Positions 13,200 through 24,430 of a DNA stretch of 64,000 bases are shown here, in pieces. The stretch is taken from NCBI RefSeq assembly GCF_000002985.6, contig NC_003279.8, positions 6,014,001 to 6,078,000 on the forward strand, in the 5' to 3' direction. The first letter of the stretch is position 1, and each line of letters begins with the position of its first letter. A program made the translations under genes and the position numbers. The DNA comes from Caenorhabditis elegans (lineage: Eukaryota > Nematoda > Chromadorea > Rhabditida > Rhabditidae). The notes below the pieces were generated by a model, which did not search any database, had not been told where the DNA came from, and saw nothing but the letters and a program-made list of their open reading frames with translations.

Positions 13200-14238
13200 A
13201 TGTCAAAAGAAAAGGATACAAGTGAATTAAAAAGTGAACTCGAAGGATGGATTCGGAAGAAGAATGATATTGTTGAATCATTAGAAGCACTGGAAATGCA
13301 AATTTATAATTTCGAGGGTTCATATCTTGAAGATACAGCAGAATATGGGAATGTTATAAAAGGATGGGGAAACTTTGCAAATGCACCACCACCATCAAAA
13401 TCTGGAAGAATTGATAAAAAGTTTAGTAAGAGAAGTGTTCGTGATGAAGAGAGACTTTTTTCAAAAAGTTCTACTACATCACCATATGGCACAAAGAGCA
13501 CAACAAATGGAACTGGAAGTGGAGAATCTACAAGTGGAGGGGATAATGGATATACAAAAGATGAATCTGATAATAATGATGAAGATGATACGGTAATTAA
13601 TTTTTTAAAAAATAATTTTAAAATGTCAAAAGTTATAAGAACTGTCTTCAACTTTTCCAATTTCGTCTTAAAATGTCATATTCTTCGAAAAAAAAACACA
13701 GTAGAAAATTAGTTACAATGAAAAAAAAACCAATGCAGTTTGCCTTTGAAATTTTCATGCAAGTTTTTTTTCCAAATTTTCCAAAAAAACGCATGGCATG
13801 TTCATTTTCAGAAAAAAAGTTATTGAAAACCGTCAAATTTCAAAAAAATTCTTGCTGATTTCTGGAGTTTTCGAATTTTGAAATATCGCAATATTGTTAA
13901 CTTTAAAAACTGAATTTTGAAATAAAATTTTTGAACATTTTTTTGAATTTTTTAAATTTAGAGCTACATTAAACTTCGAAAGTTAAAATTGGCATAATTT
14001 TGAAATTTTCAATTTTTTACAGTAGTGTTTTTTTTCGCCAGATTAACCTAAATTTCCGAAAAAAAAATCTAGATGAAAACATTTTCGTTTAAGAATTATG
14101 CTTATTAAAATTTTAAATTTGAAAAATACGAAAATGTTCATTGAGAACTTTCTGTTTTTGTTTCTAGTTCTCTCAATTTTTCAGGCGTCACAATCCAGTC
14201 GAGACTCAAAACCACCTGCTAAACGTCGAAAGTATTGA
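13200..14238 (+). CDS. MEAF6/Eaf6 homologue, histone acetyltransferase complex subunit
   Basis: Eaf6/MEAF6 is a small coiled-coil subunit of NuA4/Tip60 and MOZ/HBO1 histone acetyltransferase complexes. Two exons (13200-13592, 14185-14238) encode 148 residues. The N-terminal half has the family signature: a helix ([20 protein letters not shown]) followed by [21 protein letters not shown] and VIKGWGNF, very close to human MEAF6 [12 protein letters not shown] and [14 protein letters not shown] also matches the human protein. The C-terminal half is low-complexity Ser/Thr/Gly/Asn and acidic, ending in a basic PPAKRRKY that may be a nuclear signal. The start follows an acceptor (CCAG, then CAGAAA before the ATG). 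It sits 443 bases after csn-2 and 249 bases before vps-34 on the same strand, so it is probably the middle cistron of an operon. Confidence 0.88.
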
Positions 14239-14487
14239 TTACCTAAGGATCTCCCAATATATCGATCTTCATGAATTATAATTCTTTAATGATGTCCTAA
14301 TTCTGTACCTTTATTAAACAATCTCTTATTTTTTTATTTTTTAAACCAAAATATAAAGTTTGATTTTAGTATTTAAATCTTAATTTCTTTCGTTCTTTTT
14401 TCCAATGGCTTTATTGACCATTTGAATATCTTGAAATATCCCGAATGTTGTGTAGTCCTTAATTAATTAATTTTAACCTGTTCAGAT

Positions 14488-17400
14488 ATGATTCCAGGTA
14501 TGCGGGCGACACCGACGGAATCATTTAGTTTTGTATATAGTTGTGATCTACAAACCAATGTTCAAGTGAAAGTCGCAGAGTTTGAAGGCATTTTTCGTGA
14601 TGTTCTCAACCCTGTCAGAAGGTTGAATCAATTGTTTGCGGAAATTACGGTAAAGATTTCATTTGTGCAAAACTTTAAAACTATCGAAATTAAGAAAAAT
14701 GGTTGTGTAAACGTTTTAAACATAATCACAATTAAAAAAAAAACTTTTTTATCCCACAAAATTCGTGTGAAATTTGAATAATATGTATAAATTTTAAAAA
14801 AATTAAAAAATCCAAGTAAATTTATTTAAAATCAAAATTTCTGAAATTCAATAATTTTTTACTAATTGTAAAACATATATTTTGTAATTTCATTTGAAAA
14901 AAATAGTTCTAAAAATTAAATTTAAAAATATGAATTTTTTCCTGAATTTTGAAATATTTCAAAATTGTATTATCAAAATGTATAGAATTATATATAAGTT
15001 AGAAAGAAAAAAGTTCAAAAAATATCCTGATTTGGCTTAGAATATAAAGTTTTAAAAAATTCGAAAAGATTTCCATTCAATTCAGAATAAATATTAAATA
15101 AACTACAGAAAGATGATTAAAACTACATTTTTCCTATCAAATTTCGATTTCTTTTCAGGTATATTGTAACAATCAACAAATTGGTTATCCAGTATGTACA
15201 TCATTTCATACACCACCAGATTCCTCTCAACTTGCTCGTCAGAAATTAATTCAAAAATGGAATGAATGGCTGACTCTTCCAATTCGTTATTCTGATTTAA
15301 GTAGAGATGCTTTCTTGCATATTACAATTTGGGAACACGAGGATGATGAGATTGTGAACAATTCAACATTTTCAAGAAGACTCGTTGCACAATCCAAACT
15401 CTCAATGTTCTCGAAACGTGGAATTCTGAAATCAGGAGTTATTGATGTTCAAATGAATGTTTCAACGACACCGGATCCATTTGTAAAACAACCAGAAACA
15501 TGGAAATATTCTGATGCATGGGGAGATGAAATTGATTTACTTTTCAAACAAGTAACTCGTCAATCTCGTGGTCTTGTTGAAGATGTTCCATGGTTGGATC
15601 CCTTTGCATCACGACGTATTGAAATGATCAGAGCTAAATACAAGTACTCATCTCCTGATAGACACGTATTTCTTGTTCTAGAAATGGCAGCGATTCGATT
15701 GGGACCTACTTTTTATAAAGTTGTCTATTATGAAGATGAGACAAAAAATGAAAGGATTTGTTTTTCTACACAGTTTTGGTCTATTTTGAAATCTAACAAT
15801 TGAGAAACTACAATTTCTGTTTCAAAGAATCAATTATTTTATTCGAAAAGCCTTCCATATTATAATTTTCAACCCAAATTAATTCTACTATGATTTAAAA
15901 TAACCAAACCAATCAAAAAAAATTTTATCTTGAACTTCGAATTTTCAGATGCGAGTCTCCACGTCAGTCAACGGTGGTGTTGGGATTGTTTCGGCCTGTA
16001 CCCGTTACTGTGTAGCTGATCCTGAACTTCTTCTAGAATCTCTGGCGGAAGTTAAACACAGTGCAATGACACGTCGAATCAGAGATGTTGAAGATGAGAG
16101 ACATCGACAAGTAAAACCGAATAAACAAGCAAAGGATCGATTGGAGACTATTGTGAATCTTCCATCATCTCAAGTTCTTACAAGAGAACAAAGAGATTTA
16201 GTATGGAAATTCAGGCATTATTTAAGACAATTTCCAAAAGCTTTGAACAAATATCTACGATCAGTTAATTGGGTTCATCCACAAGAAGTAAAAACTGCAT
16301 TAGCTCTGATGAATGATTGGGAGCTGATTGAAGCTGAAGATGCATTAGAATTACTTTCAAGTGCATTCACTCATCCGGCAGTTCGTGCATATTCTGTATC
16401 CCGTCTTCTAGAAGCTGCTTCTCCTGAGCAAGTCCTCCTATATCTTCCACAATTGGTTCAAGCTTTGAAATACGAACAAGGTCAACAACTGCCTGAAGAA
16501 GGAAATCCAGTGCCGGTGGTTTCTGAAGAAGAGGGAAAGATCCCATCAGTTGCAACTACGCCAACTGAAGAGCTAGAAGGACGAGATATGACAGTGGTTA
16601 CGAAGAAAGAGGCTAGAAAGGCGGCTAGTGGAGATTTGGCCACCTTCCTGATTGAGTTAGTTGGGAGATAAATTGTTTTTGTTAATTTCAAAAAGTTCTA
16701 GGAAAAAATTTTGAAACAAACATTTTAGATGTTTTACTTTATGAAGTTTGAAAAGAGCAACAATTTTTTTTTTGCAATTTCGGCACATACTTTTTTGGTC
16801 ATAAATTAAATGAAAAAAGTTCTAAGCATTGGACAAATTCCATTTTTCAACTTGAAAATGTGGAAAAAAAAATTTTTAATCAATAATATATAAATTTTCG
16901 GCCGCAAACGTATACCTTCCAAAGTGAAGCAGGCTCATCTATAAAAGAAAGGAAAATCAGAATTTCAAAAAATAAAAACAATTTTTTCTAAAGTTAAAAA
17001 ATCAGAAAATTGCAAAATTACTGAAAAAAAAACGAAATTTTTCAAACGAAAATTTCAGCTATGCTCTTGCATCTCCAAAAGTATCCAACTATCTCTACTG
17101 GCATCTAAAAACTGAAATTGAATCAACAAAAGAAAGTAAAGAAGAACACTCGAAAATGTATCAAAATATCCAGGATAGATTGATGGAAGCACTTGTAAAG
17201 AGACCTGATACCCGTGCACAAGTTGATTCACTTCATCAGCAACAAATTTTTGTGGAAGATCTTATTATTCTGATGAATGAGGCAAAAGCTCGTGGTGGTC
17301 GTTTGAATGAGTCAAAATCTGCAGAATTCCGAACTATGCTCTCTCGAGCCAAACATATGTTAGATCTTAAAGGAGTCCATCTTCCACTTGATCCAAGTTT

Positions 17401-19364
17401 CCGTTTATCATCAGTTATTCCTGATACAGCATCATTTTTCAAAAGTGAGATGATGCCTGCGAAGATATCATTCAAAGTTCTTCAGCCGAATGGAAAAGCT
17501 GATAGAAATATTCCAGAAGAATATACAGTTATATTTAAGACTGGAGATGATTTACGGCAAGATCAGCTGATTCAGCAAATGGTTCGACTTATTGATATTA
17601 TTCTCAAAAAGGGACAATTGGATTTGAAGTTGACACCTTATTTGGTAAGAAATATATATATATATATTAAATTCGTTGAAGAAATTGTCAATATTGCAAA
17701 AAAAAACAAATCTCGAAAATCTACTCGAAAGATTTATGAAATTTTGCTCAAATTTATTTAAGATTTTTATTCGAGAACTAATGTTTAGAAAAATGAATTT
17801 AAAATATAAGTAATCTAGGATTCAGCAAACATCTAAATAATTTTTAAATTTTATTTTTCTCAAATTATTTGTCAACTTTTTGTTGTTTTTTTGGATTTCA
17901 AATCATTCTTAAGGTTATTAAAATTCTATCTCATTATTAAAAAAAATATATATAAAAATTCGACACGCTGTTTTCATACAAACGGATGTGGGCCTTTAAA
18001 GGGTACTGTAATTTCAAACAGTAATCTTTAAAGGCGCAAACCCGTTTATATGTTACCATAAAAAGAGGCGTGACAAGACCGGGTACCGTATTTTTGCCGC
18101 AAAATTTTGTTTCAAGAAACATAAATTGTTTAAACTTTCATGATTACAGTAGTACAGATAACAATAAAATCCCTTTCTTTTTACAGGTTCTCTCCACAGG
18201 TGTCGGTCAAGGATTTGTCCAATGCATAAAATCAAAACCATTGAGAGCAATTCAAGAACAATACAAAGCACATAAAATGGATTGTATTCGTGAAGCAATG
18301 AAAGAACTTCGTCCAGGAGATGGACCATTTGGTATTGAACCAAATGTAATCGATAATTATGTCCGTTCACTTGCTGGTTATTCAGTTATTATGTATATTC
18401 TGGGTCTTGGTGATCGTCATCTTGACAATCTTCTTCTTTGTGAGAATGGAAAACTATTCCACGTGGATTTTGGTTTCATCCTCGGACGGGATCCCAAACC
18501 AATGCCACCACCAATGAAATTAACCAGTGAAATGGTACAAGTGATGGGAGGTGTGAAGAGCAAACAATTTTTGGAATTTGTGCAGCATGTCGATTCTGCC
18601 TACCGGATTTTGAGACGACACTCGAATGTTCTTTTGAACTTGTTCTCACTTATGTTAGACGCTGGAATTCCTGATATTGCTGCTGAGCCGGATAAGGCTA
18701 TTTTCAAGGTTTGTAGATTCTTTAAAAAGTTAGTTCTCAACAACAACAAAAATTAGCAAATTCCGAAAAAAAACTAATTTTAATTTTTCAATTTTTTTAA
18801 ATTTCTGGCTGGATTTTTTTTAAATAGAAAAAATCTCAGTCAATAACTATAGAAAATCACTGCAAATAATTGAGGTTTTGGAATAAAAGTTGTTTTTTTC
18901 TCCAAAGAAAACGATTCTCTTATTGATTTTTTTATTGATAACAATCTTTGAACGTTGAAAAAAAAATCATTTTGAGCTTTTTGAGTTTGAAAGAAACTTC
19001 ATAAAAATTTGGAATGAAACAAATTTATTACGAAAAAACGTAACTAAAGTTATAAATAATAAAATTTGTAAATTTTTAATAAATTTGCTAACTAAATTTT
19101 TAGATAAGTTCGATATTCTTTAAAATAAACAAATATATTTGCGTTCAAAAACACTTGCTGGTAAAATTTTTTTTCAAGAATTAAAAATTATTTTTGATGT
19201 AAATATTTAATTTCCACAATTTTTAGATCGAACAACGCCTCCGCCTGGATCTGTCGGATGAAGCAGCTACCAAACACATTTTCACTCAAATCGAGTCGAG
19301 TCTCAATGCAAAAATGGCTATGATTTCTGATATTATTCACGCATACAAACAGAATTTGATGTGA
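14488..19364 (+). CDS. vps-34: Class III phosphatidylinositol 3-kinase VPS34
   Basis: VPS34 (also let-512 in C. elegans) makes PI3P on endosomes and autophagosomes with VPS-15 and Beclin/BEC-1. Exons: 14488-14649, 15159 to about 15760, 15949 or shortly after to 16655, 17059-17644, 18187-18708 and 19227-19364; roughly 890-900 residues. In order I see the N-terminal C2 domain (ITIWEHEDDE), the helical/PIK domain (LVWKFRHYL, NWVHPQEVKTAL, LYLPQLVQALKYE) and the kinase domain. Kinase motifs are intact: VIFKTGDDLRQDQ, catalytic loop LGDRHLDNLL, activation segment DFGFILGRDPKP, and the C-terminal helix FTQIESSLNAKMAMISDIIH. The second exon has no clean in-phase GT donor for the TTTTCAG acceptor at 15948 (see findings). 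The ATG lies three bases after TTCAG, so it is probably trans-spliced as the last gene of an operon. Family call certain, one junction uncertain. Confidence 0.93.
17980..18047. repeat. Imperfect inverted repeat in a vps-34 intron
   Basis: A left arm at 17980-18009 and a right arm at 18018-18047 are reverse complements at about 25 of 30 positions, with an 8-base loop. The core is CCTTTAAAG flanked by TACTGT. Related single copies with the same core occur near 2930 and 39383, so this is a dispersed repeat family. Confidence 0.7.
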
Positions 19365-19438
19365 TTTTTTTTTCTTTTTTTCTGTAAATTGTGTATATTT
19401 TCTACCGCTCACTTTGTCACTTTTTAATTTTTTTTTTC

Positions 19439-19444
19439 AATAAA
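19439..19444 (+). terminator. vps-34 poly(A) signal AATAAA
   Basis: A canonical AATAAA lies 75 bases after the vps-34 stop codon, which fits a short nematode 3' UTR and marks the end of the probable operon. Confidence 0.7.
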
Positions 19445-21487
19445 TTCCAATTTTTAATTTTAGGCGTTTTAAGGTTTTCAGAAAAGCACTCATTATAAAA
19501 ACCGTCCTATAGGACAATATGAACATTGAAAAGAATCGAAAATTCTCGAAAAAACTAACGGTTTAAAAAATAATTTTATACAGAATGCATTTAATAATTT
19601 TAATCATGATCATGGTCGGACGACACTTATATTCGTTTAAATTTCTGAAAAAAAAGCCGCCATTCGAACAAAAAAATTGAAAAAAGTTCAGCACCGGTTT
19701 AGAAATACATCTTGAAATTTTAGGCTGGTTGTCTAAACACCTATTTCTAAAACGTTTTTTAAAAGTAATATTAATTATCAACCAGCAGCACATTCCGGAT
19801 TATCATACAAGTTTCTTGCTGTATTTATACAAAAGGCACTTGATGAAATTACACAATGATGAAAATATGTGTAACAATCAATATGTAGGACCGTTACACA
19901 TGAGTTGATGTAGCACTATTTGCTTGTAAGGAGCTGATGAATTGGCTTGAAGGCTATCTAATTGTACATTTGATAATATTACAAAACGACCTGGATGTAT
20001 TCAAAATCGAAAAGATCAATGAGATTTACTAGGGAATCAAATAGATCCACACATTACAGCGTAAATGGAACAATAACTACCGTATTTCGTCGATCAGTTT
20101 CGCACCCTCCAAACTCTTGCCGAGAAGTCGATGGATACAACTTGGACAGTTCCTATATTACAGTAAAGAAGCATATTATTCTGTTCTGTTGTTTGTTATT
20201 GAAATTGATGGTGCTCGTAGTCGGAAACAAGACAAACTGAAATTATTAATTTCTCATCTTATCTCCTTCCACTTACCCTAGTAGCTACTATTAAAAACTA
20301 TTGAGCTGTCATATTTTATCTAATAAATGTTATCAATCCCCAGCCTGTCCTGAACTCGTTTACATTTTTTTTTCACTTATTACTATTAGAAAAGTCCGAT
20401 AAAACTCGGTCGAGAGCTAGTATTGCAGTCTTTAATACTGTATCTAGTAAGTAGGCATAATAAAGAGAATAAGAAATATGTCTTTCCTAAAAATACTTCA
20501 AAATAAAAATTTACCAAAAAATCTCATGCTTGACACATCAATTCTTATCCTATAAATATTTCTCTTCCATCACTCTTATCAAAACAGTTGAAGAAATAAA
20601 ATTCAAATGTTTGATTGTTTACATAACCTTATACCTCCTCCTTCCTTCCTTTTCTCTTATTCTTTTTGTTTCTCTGCCAAGGAGGAGGTGTGGCGTGAGA
20701 CGCCGGCTTCTTTCTCCAAACAGTCTAACCCTCTATTTCTCTGTTTCGTTTCACTACACACTGCCTTGTTATTTGATAAATTATATATATTTTTAGGCCT
20801 TGAGCAATTCCTTTTTCTTGAATTTTTAGATACAAAACAGCTTGTATTTTTAAAAATAAAATTAGTAAGAACTCTCCAGACCATTTGTTCTCCAGACCAT
20901 TTTTTCTTTCCAGACCATTTGTCCTATTGGTTTTGCACTTAAAACATCATTTTTCAAAACAATAATCCTACATTTGAACGTTTCAAGTATATGTTCCTGG
21001 TGTTTTTCTAGTGTTTCTAGTAATCCTTTCTTTCATTTTTTCTCTAATTAGCCGATTTTCCGAAATTTCCAAATATATATTACAGTTGAAATTTTCGTAG
21101 TAAAACTTTTCAATTTGTTTGATTTTGATGTTACCCAAAAAAATCTAAAAATCTAAATTGTTTGTATTTCAAAGATTAAAATATCCAAAATACATTTGAG
21201 ATTTCTAAAAATTACTTCAATAGGTTTTTGATTTACTAAAAATTATTTTTAAAAATATTAAAAATTTCGAAGCATCCGATTTTTCGGCGATTATAGAAAA
21301 TTAAAATGTTAGTGCTCTTTCTCAGGTTATATTCACTTCTCACTCCACTAAAGGGCATTTCTGATTCATTTTTCCTCTGAAGCTCCTCCCCTTTCGCGGA
21401 AAGAGTCACCGAATACATTTTTGAAAGTTTTACCTGTTGAAATTAAATTTCAGTTCATCGAGACCACAACTTCAATCTAATGTTAAA
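19445..21487. other. Intergenic region between vps-34 and the zinc-finger/RS gene
   Basis: About 2 kb without a supported gene. ORFs of 60-110 codons on both strands overlap each other and lack splice signals or codon structure. It contains a short three-unit tandem repeat (20873-20922), pyrimidine tracts around 20630-20770, and probably the promoter of the gene beginning at 21488. A 5' exon of that gene could be hidden here, because its first recognised exon follows an AATTTCAG acceptor. Confidence 0.4.
20873..20922 (+). repeat. Short tandem repeat, three units of about 16-17 bases
   Basis: The unit TCCAGACCATTTGTTC is repeated three times with small changes (TCCAGACCATTT core intact in each). 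It is probably a neutral minisatellite. Confidence 0.65.
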
Positions 21488-23768
21488 ATGATGCGAGCTG
21501 GCGACCACATGAATAAGGAGGCTAGAAGAATGATGTAAGTTTTATAAAAATTGTATTATTACTTATTGTTCCGTAGCCTATATATCCTGCAGTACCATAG
21601 TATCTTGAAATATTTCACAATCACATATACATAGTACCTGGAAGTACCGTAGCCAATATTACCCTACAGTATGTATAGTATCCTAGCCTATGGTATCAAA
21701 CCGTAGCCTACCGTACTCGTAACCGGCCTCCCCTATAGAAAGGTATCTTAACCTACAGTACTTCTTAAAACCGTAATCTGTAGTGCACCCTAGCACCATA
21801 CCAGGGGGGTGCGGCGAATTTGCCGAACTTGCCGCACACCCCTGTACCATACCGTAAATAAATCTAACTTAACCTACCATACCATTTACTACATTAACCC
21901 ATTTTACCGCACCGTATCCATGAGTAATTTTAATGTAACATACCGTACCCTTCCCATTAACTACGGTACTATTATAGTGAGATATCACGTTCGACTGTTG
22001 TCACCCGATCTAAGGTAGATGTTTGCTGAACCCCTAACAAACTTCGGAAAAAGTGCTTTTCATTTAGGTGGGGAATATTACAAATGAATTGTGTCAGCTT
22101 TTCTCTCGTTTTTTTCCTGAGTCTCGCAGCAAAGTTGTTCAACTCGAAACTCACCAAACTAAGGAAAAAAAATAGTATTCCCACTATTCTATATTTCAGC
22201 TCGGAGCCGTCCTATGCCCCCAACAAAATGCACATGTACTGCAAGTACCCCATGGACGTGAGGGGAAGAGAATGTGGGTTCGTGGGGACCCTTGCTGACT
22301 GCATCACACACATGGGCACTCACACGTAAGTTTTTCATAAAATGCAAAAATGGAAGAGTGTTTGACGGACTAGACAACTATCTGAAGGGACAAGAAAATA
22401 TTAGCCGGAAAACACAAAAATGTTGAAACTAGTGCATTCAATTGCGCGGGAATTCAAATGTGATTCAGCCATTTCTTGCAAGTTTGAGAAAAATAACGTT
22501 GATTTTGGTTCATTTTCTATACCACCATGTTACATTGTAATATTACATAATTTTAATTTCAGGAGGACTTACCTCTACCGTTGCAAGAAGTGCTGCATGG
22601 ATCTCACGGATCCGAGCCAACTCTACAACCATCACAGCGTCACCAATGGAGACCTGTGCACCTCGAAGACCGCGGAAATGGAAGTACTTCCTCCGATAGG
22701 AAGAGATAAATCGGTGGATCGTCATAGGTCGCTGAACGTATTTCTTATGGTTATATCGAAGGAAGAATACCATAAGCATAGGACTTCCTCCAATTATGCC
22801 CACAACACTCGGAGGACTGGAGGAACTCCTGCTTATGATGATCTTCCGTGTTTCAATCAGATCTCGAGGAAGAAAACATCCTACAGCCACCAGGTTCCGG
22901 AAATCGATGTAGAGCTCAACAGTTCTTCCACATCAGCTCTTCCAATTAAAGAAGAGGTTACTACAAGGAGCCCTGCACCAAATATGGGTTTTTGCGAAGT
23001 ACGCCAGCTCCCAAAAGACTCCAGAGGGCCTCAGAGAGATGGCTCCTCATCTCCTGATGTTCAGTTCATCAAGACTGTGACTATGTCACGGTTAGAGAAT
23101 GTTGTTCCTACCAGCTCACGTGGAAAGGCGCCAGAAGATTCATCTGCACCAGCACGTCTAGGATTCCTCTCCGATCGTGCGGTCTCCGGGTCATCAATCC
23201 CAGCCGTCGAGGAAAGATCTGGAGAAGGCAGCTTCGACTTTACAGGTCCTTCCACTCCTCGCTTGGCCCAGCCAGCTTTTGGGAACTTTTTTGGGAATAG
23301 GGCGAGTTCTTCGTCTTTCGGTGCACCATTGTCAACTCTAGCTGTGGACAAGCTGATTCCGGAACCTCATCTCTCCGGAAGCAAAGCGGTCCCAGACCAT
23401 CGTTTCGATTTCAAACATTTCAGACGTCTCCGAGCAGCGGGAGGAGGGCCCCTCAAGGCGATCGCCGATGTCTCCATCTAATCAACGGGGACGTGGAGCA
23501 GGACACCAGCCACGTAACAGGGAACATACACCGAAATCGCCATTGAGAAACCAGAGGGTGAGTAATTTGCAAAATGACCTAGTTTATTCCTCGATCATGC
23601 GAAAAAACCAACTAAATCTATCTGTAAATTTCACAGCGTGGTCGCCGAAGCCCCTCGACAGATGAGTGGACCCCCAGACGTTCAGAGCATCACCATCGTC
23701 GTGACTATAGAAGAAGAAAGCGGGATTATTCAAGAGATCGCTCACGCCATCACGGAGATCGTTATTAA
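21488..23768 (+). CDS. Zinc-finger protein with Arg/Ser-rich C-terminus, unknown family
   Basis: I do not recognise the family. Exons seen: 21488-21534 (ATG at 21488; the exon opens after TTTCAG at about 21453), 22200-22325, 22563 onward, then 23424-23557 and 23637-23768. Joined exons 1-3 give two C2H2-like knuckles near residues 25-80: CKYPMDVRGREC, then H-x3-H in THMGTH, and YRCKKCCMDLTDPSQLYNHH. A long Ser/Pro-rich region follows. Without further splicing exon 3 ends at a stop (23479-23481). An ACATTTCAG acceptor at 23423 instead opens another frame, which runs across a clean intron (23558-23636) into RGRRSPSTDEWTPRRSEHHH and a basic tail ending YSRDRSRHHGDRY, typical of RS-domain RNA-processing proteins. 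Possible donors for that shift are at 23321 (GTGCAC) or 23246 (GTCCTT); both fit the phase but are weak. A role in RNA binding or splicing is only an inference. Confidence 0.6.
21803..21842. repeat. GC-rich hairpin inside an ACCGTA-rich intron
   Basis: A short inverted repeat with GGGGTGCGGC on the left and GCCGCACACCCC on the right encloses GAATTTGCCGAACTT. It is strikingly GC-rich against the local AT background. The surrounding intron, 21560-21970, is full of short degenerate TACCGTA/CCATACC words. Confidence 0.6.
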
Positions 23769-24430
23769 ATTCCATGTTGCATCTCAATTTCTTTTTCTTC
23801 GATTTCTCGAGTATTGAGCCTTTATTCACATTCCTTCTCGTATGTTCATAATAAATATTCTATCTACGTTAAAAGTAAAATATTCTATCTACGTAAATCT
23901 CCTTGTCTAACGCTCAATACACAACACAAAACATTCGCCTATTTCTTAGACTCGTAAAACTTCCTGATTTCCTTATGAATTTGCATGATCAACGTGCTGC
24001 TGTTTCACTATGAACATTTTCTACTCGTATGTTATCCGAACGGCTTTTATCAATTTAAAGATTAAACTCCAATATTTGAATGGAAATGAAGATGTGATGG
24101 CAATGATCTATTCATTACTTCTTCTTCTGTCTCGTTAAGAAACAAGATTTCAGCCGTTGCAAAGAATTATATTTATTAAACCCTCAATTCAAATTTCGCG
24201 CTCTTTCGAAGACGGGATATCGGAGTGTCGTTGTTTATTTTCAATTTTATTTTTTATTCGCAAAAAATCAATATTTGACTTTTTCTTCTATTTAAAACAG
24301 TTTTTGTTGAATTTTTCCTTTCATATAAATATTATTAATCTTTAAAATTTTTATGTTTATATGATTAAATCTTCCTTATTGCCATTAATTGTGTATTTTT
24401 CCAGATCCTAAAATTCGATAAACAACCAAA
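23769..24430. other. Spacer between zinc-finger/RS gene and first C2H2 paralogue
   Basis: About 660 bases without a gene. A direct duplication of TTCTATCTACGT occurs at about 23858 and 23882. The end has a TTTTTCCAG acceptor at 24396-24404 before the ATG at 24431, consistent with trans-splicing. Confidence 0.4.

Noticed and set aside
20530..20942. Overlapping ORFs of 88 and 111 codons downstream of vps-34
   Set aside because: Two frames of the same pyrimidine-rich stretch, no acceptor or donor sites that make a gene model.
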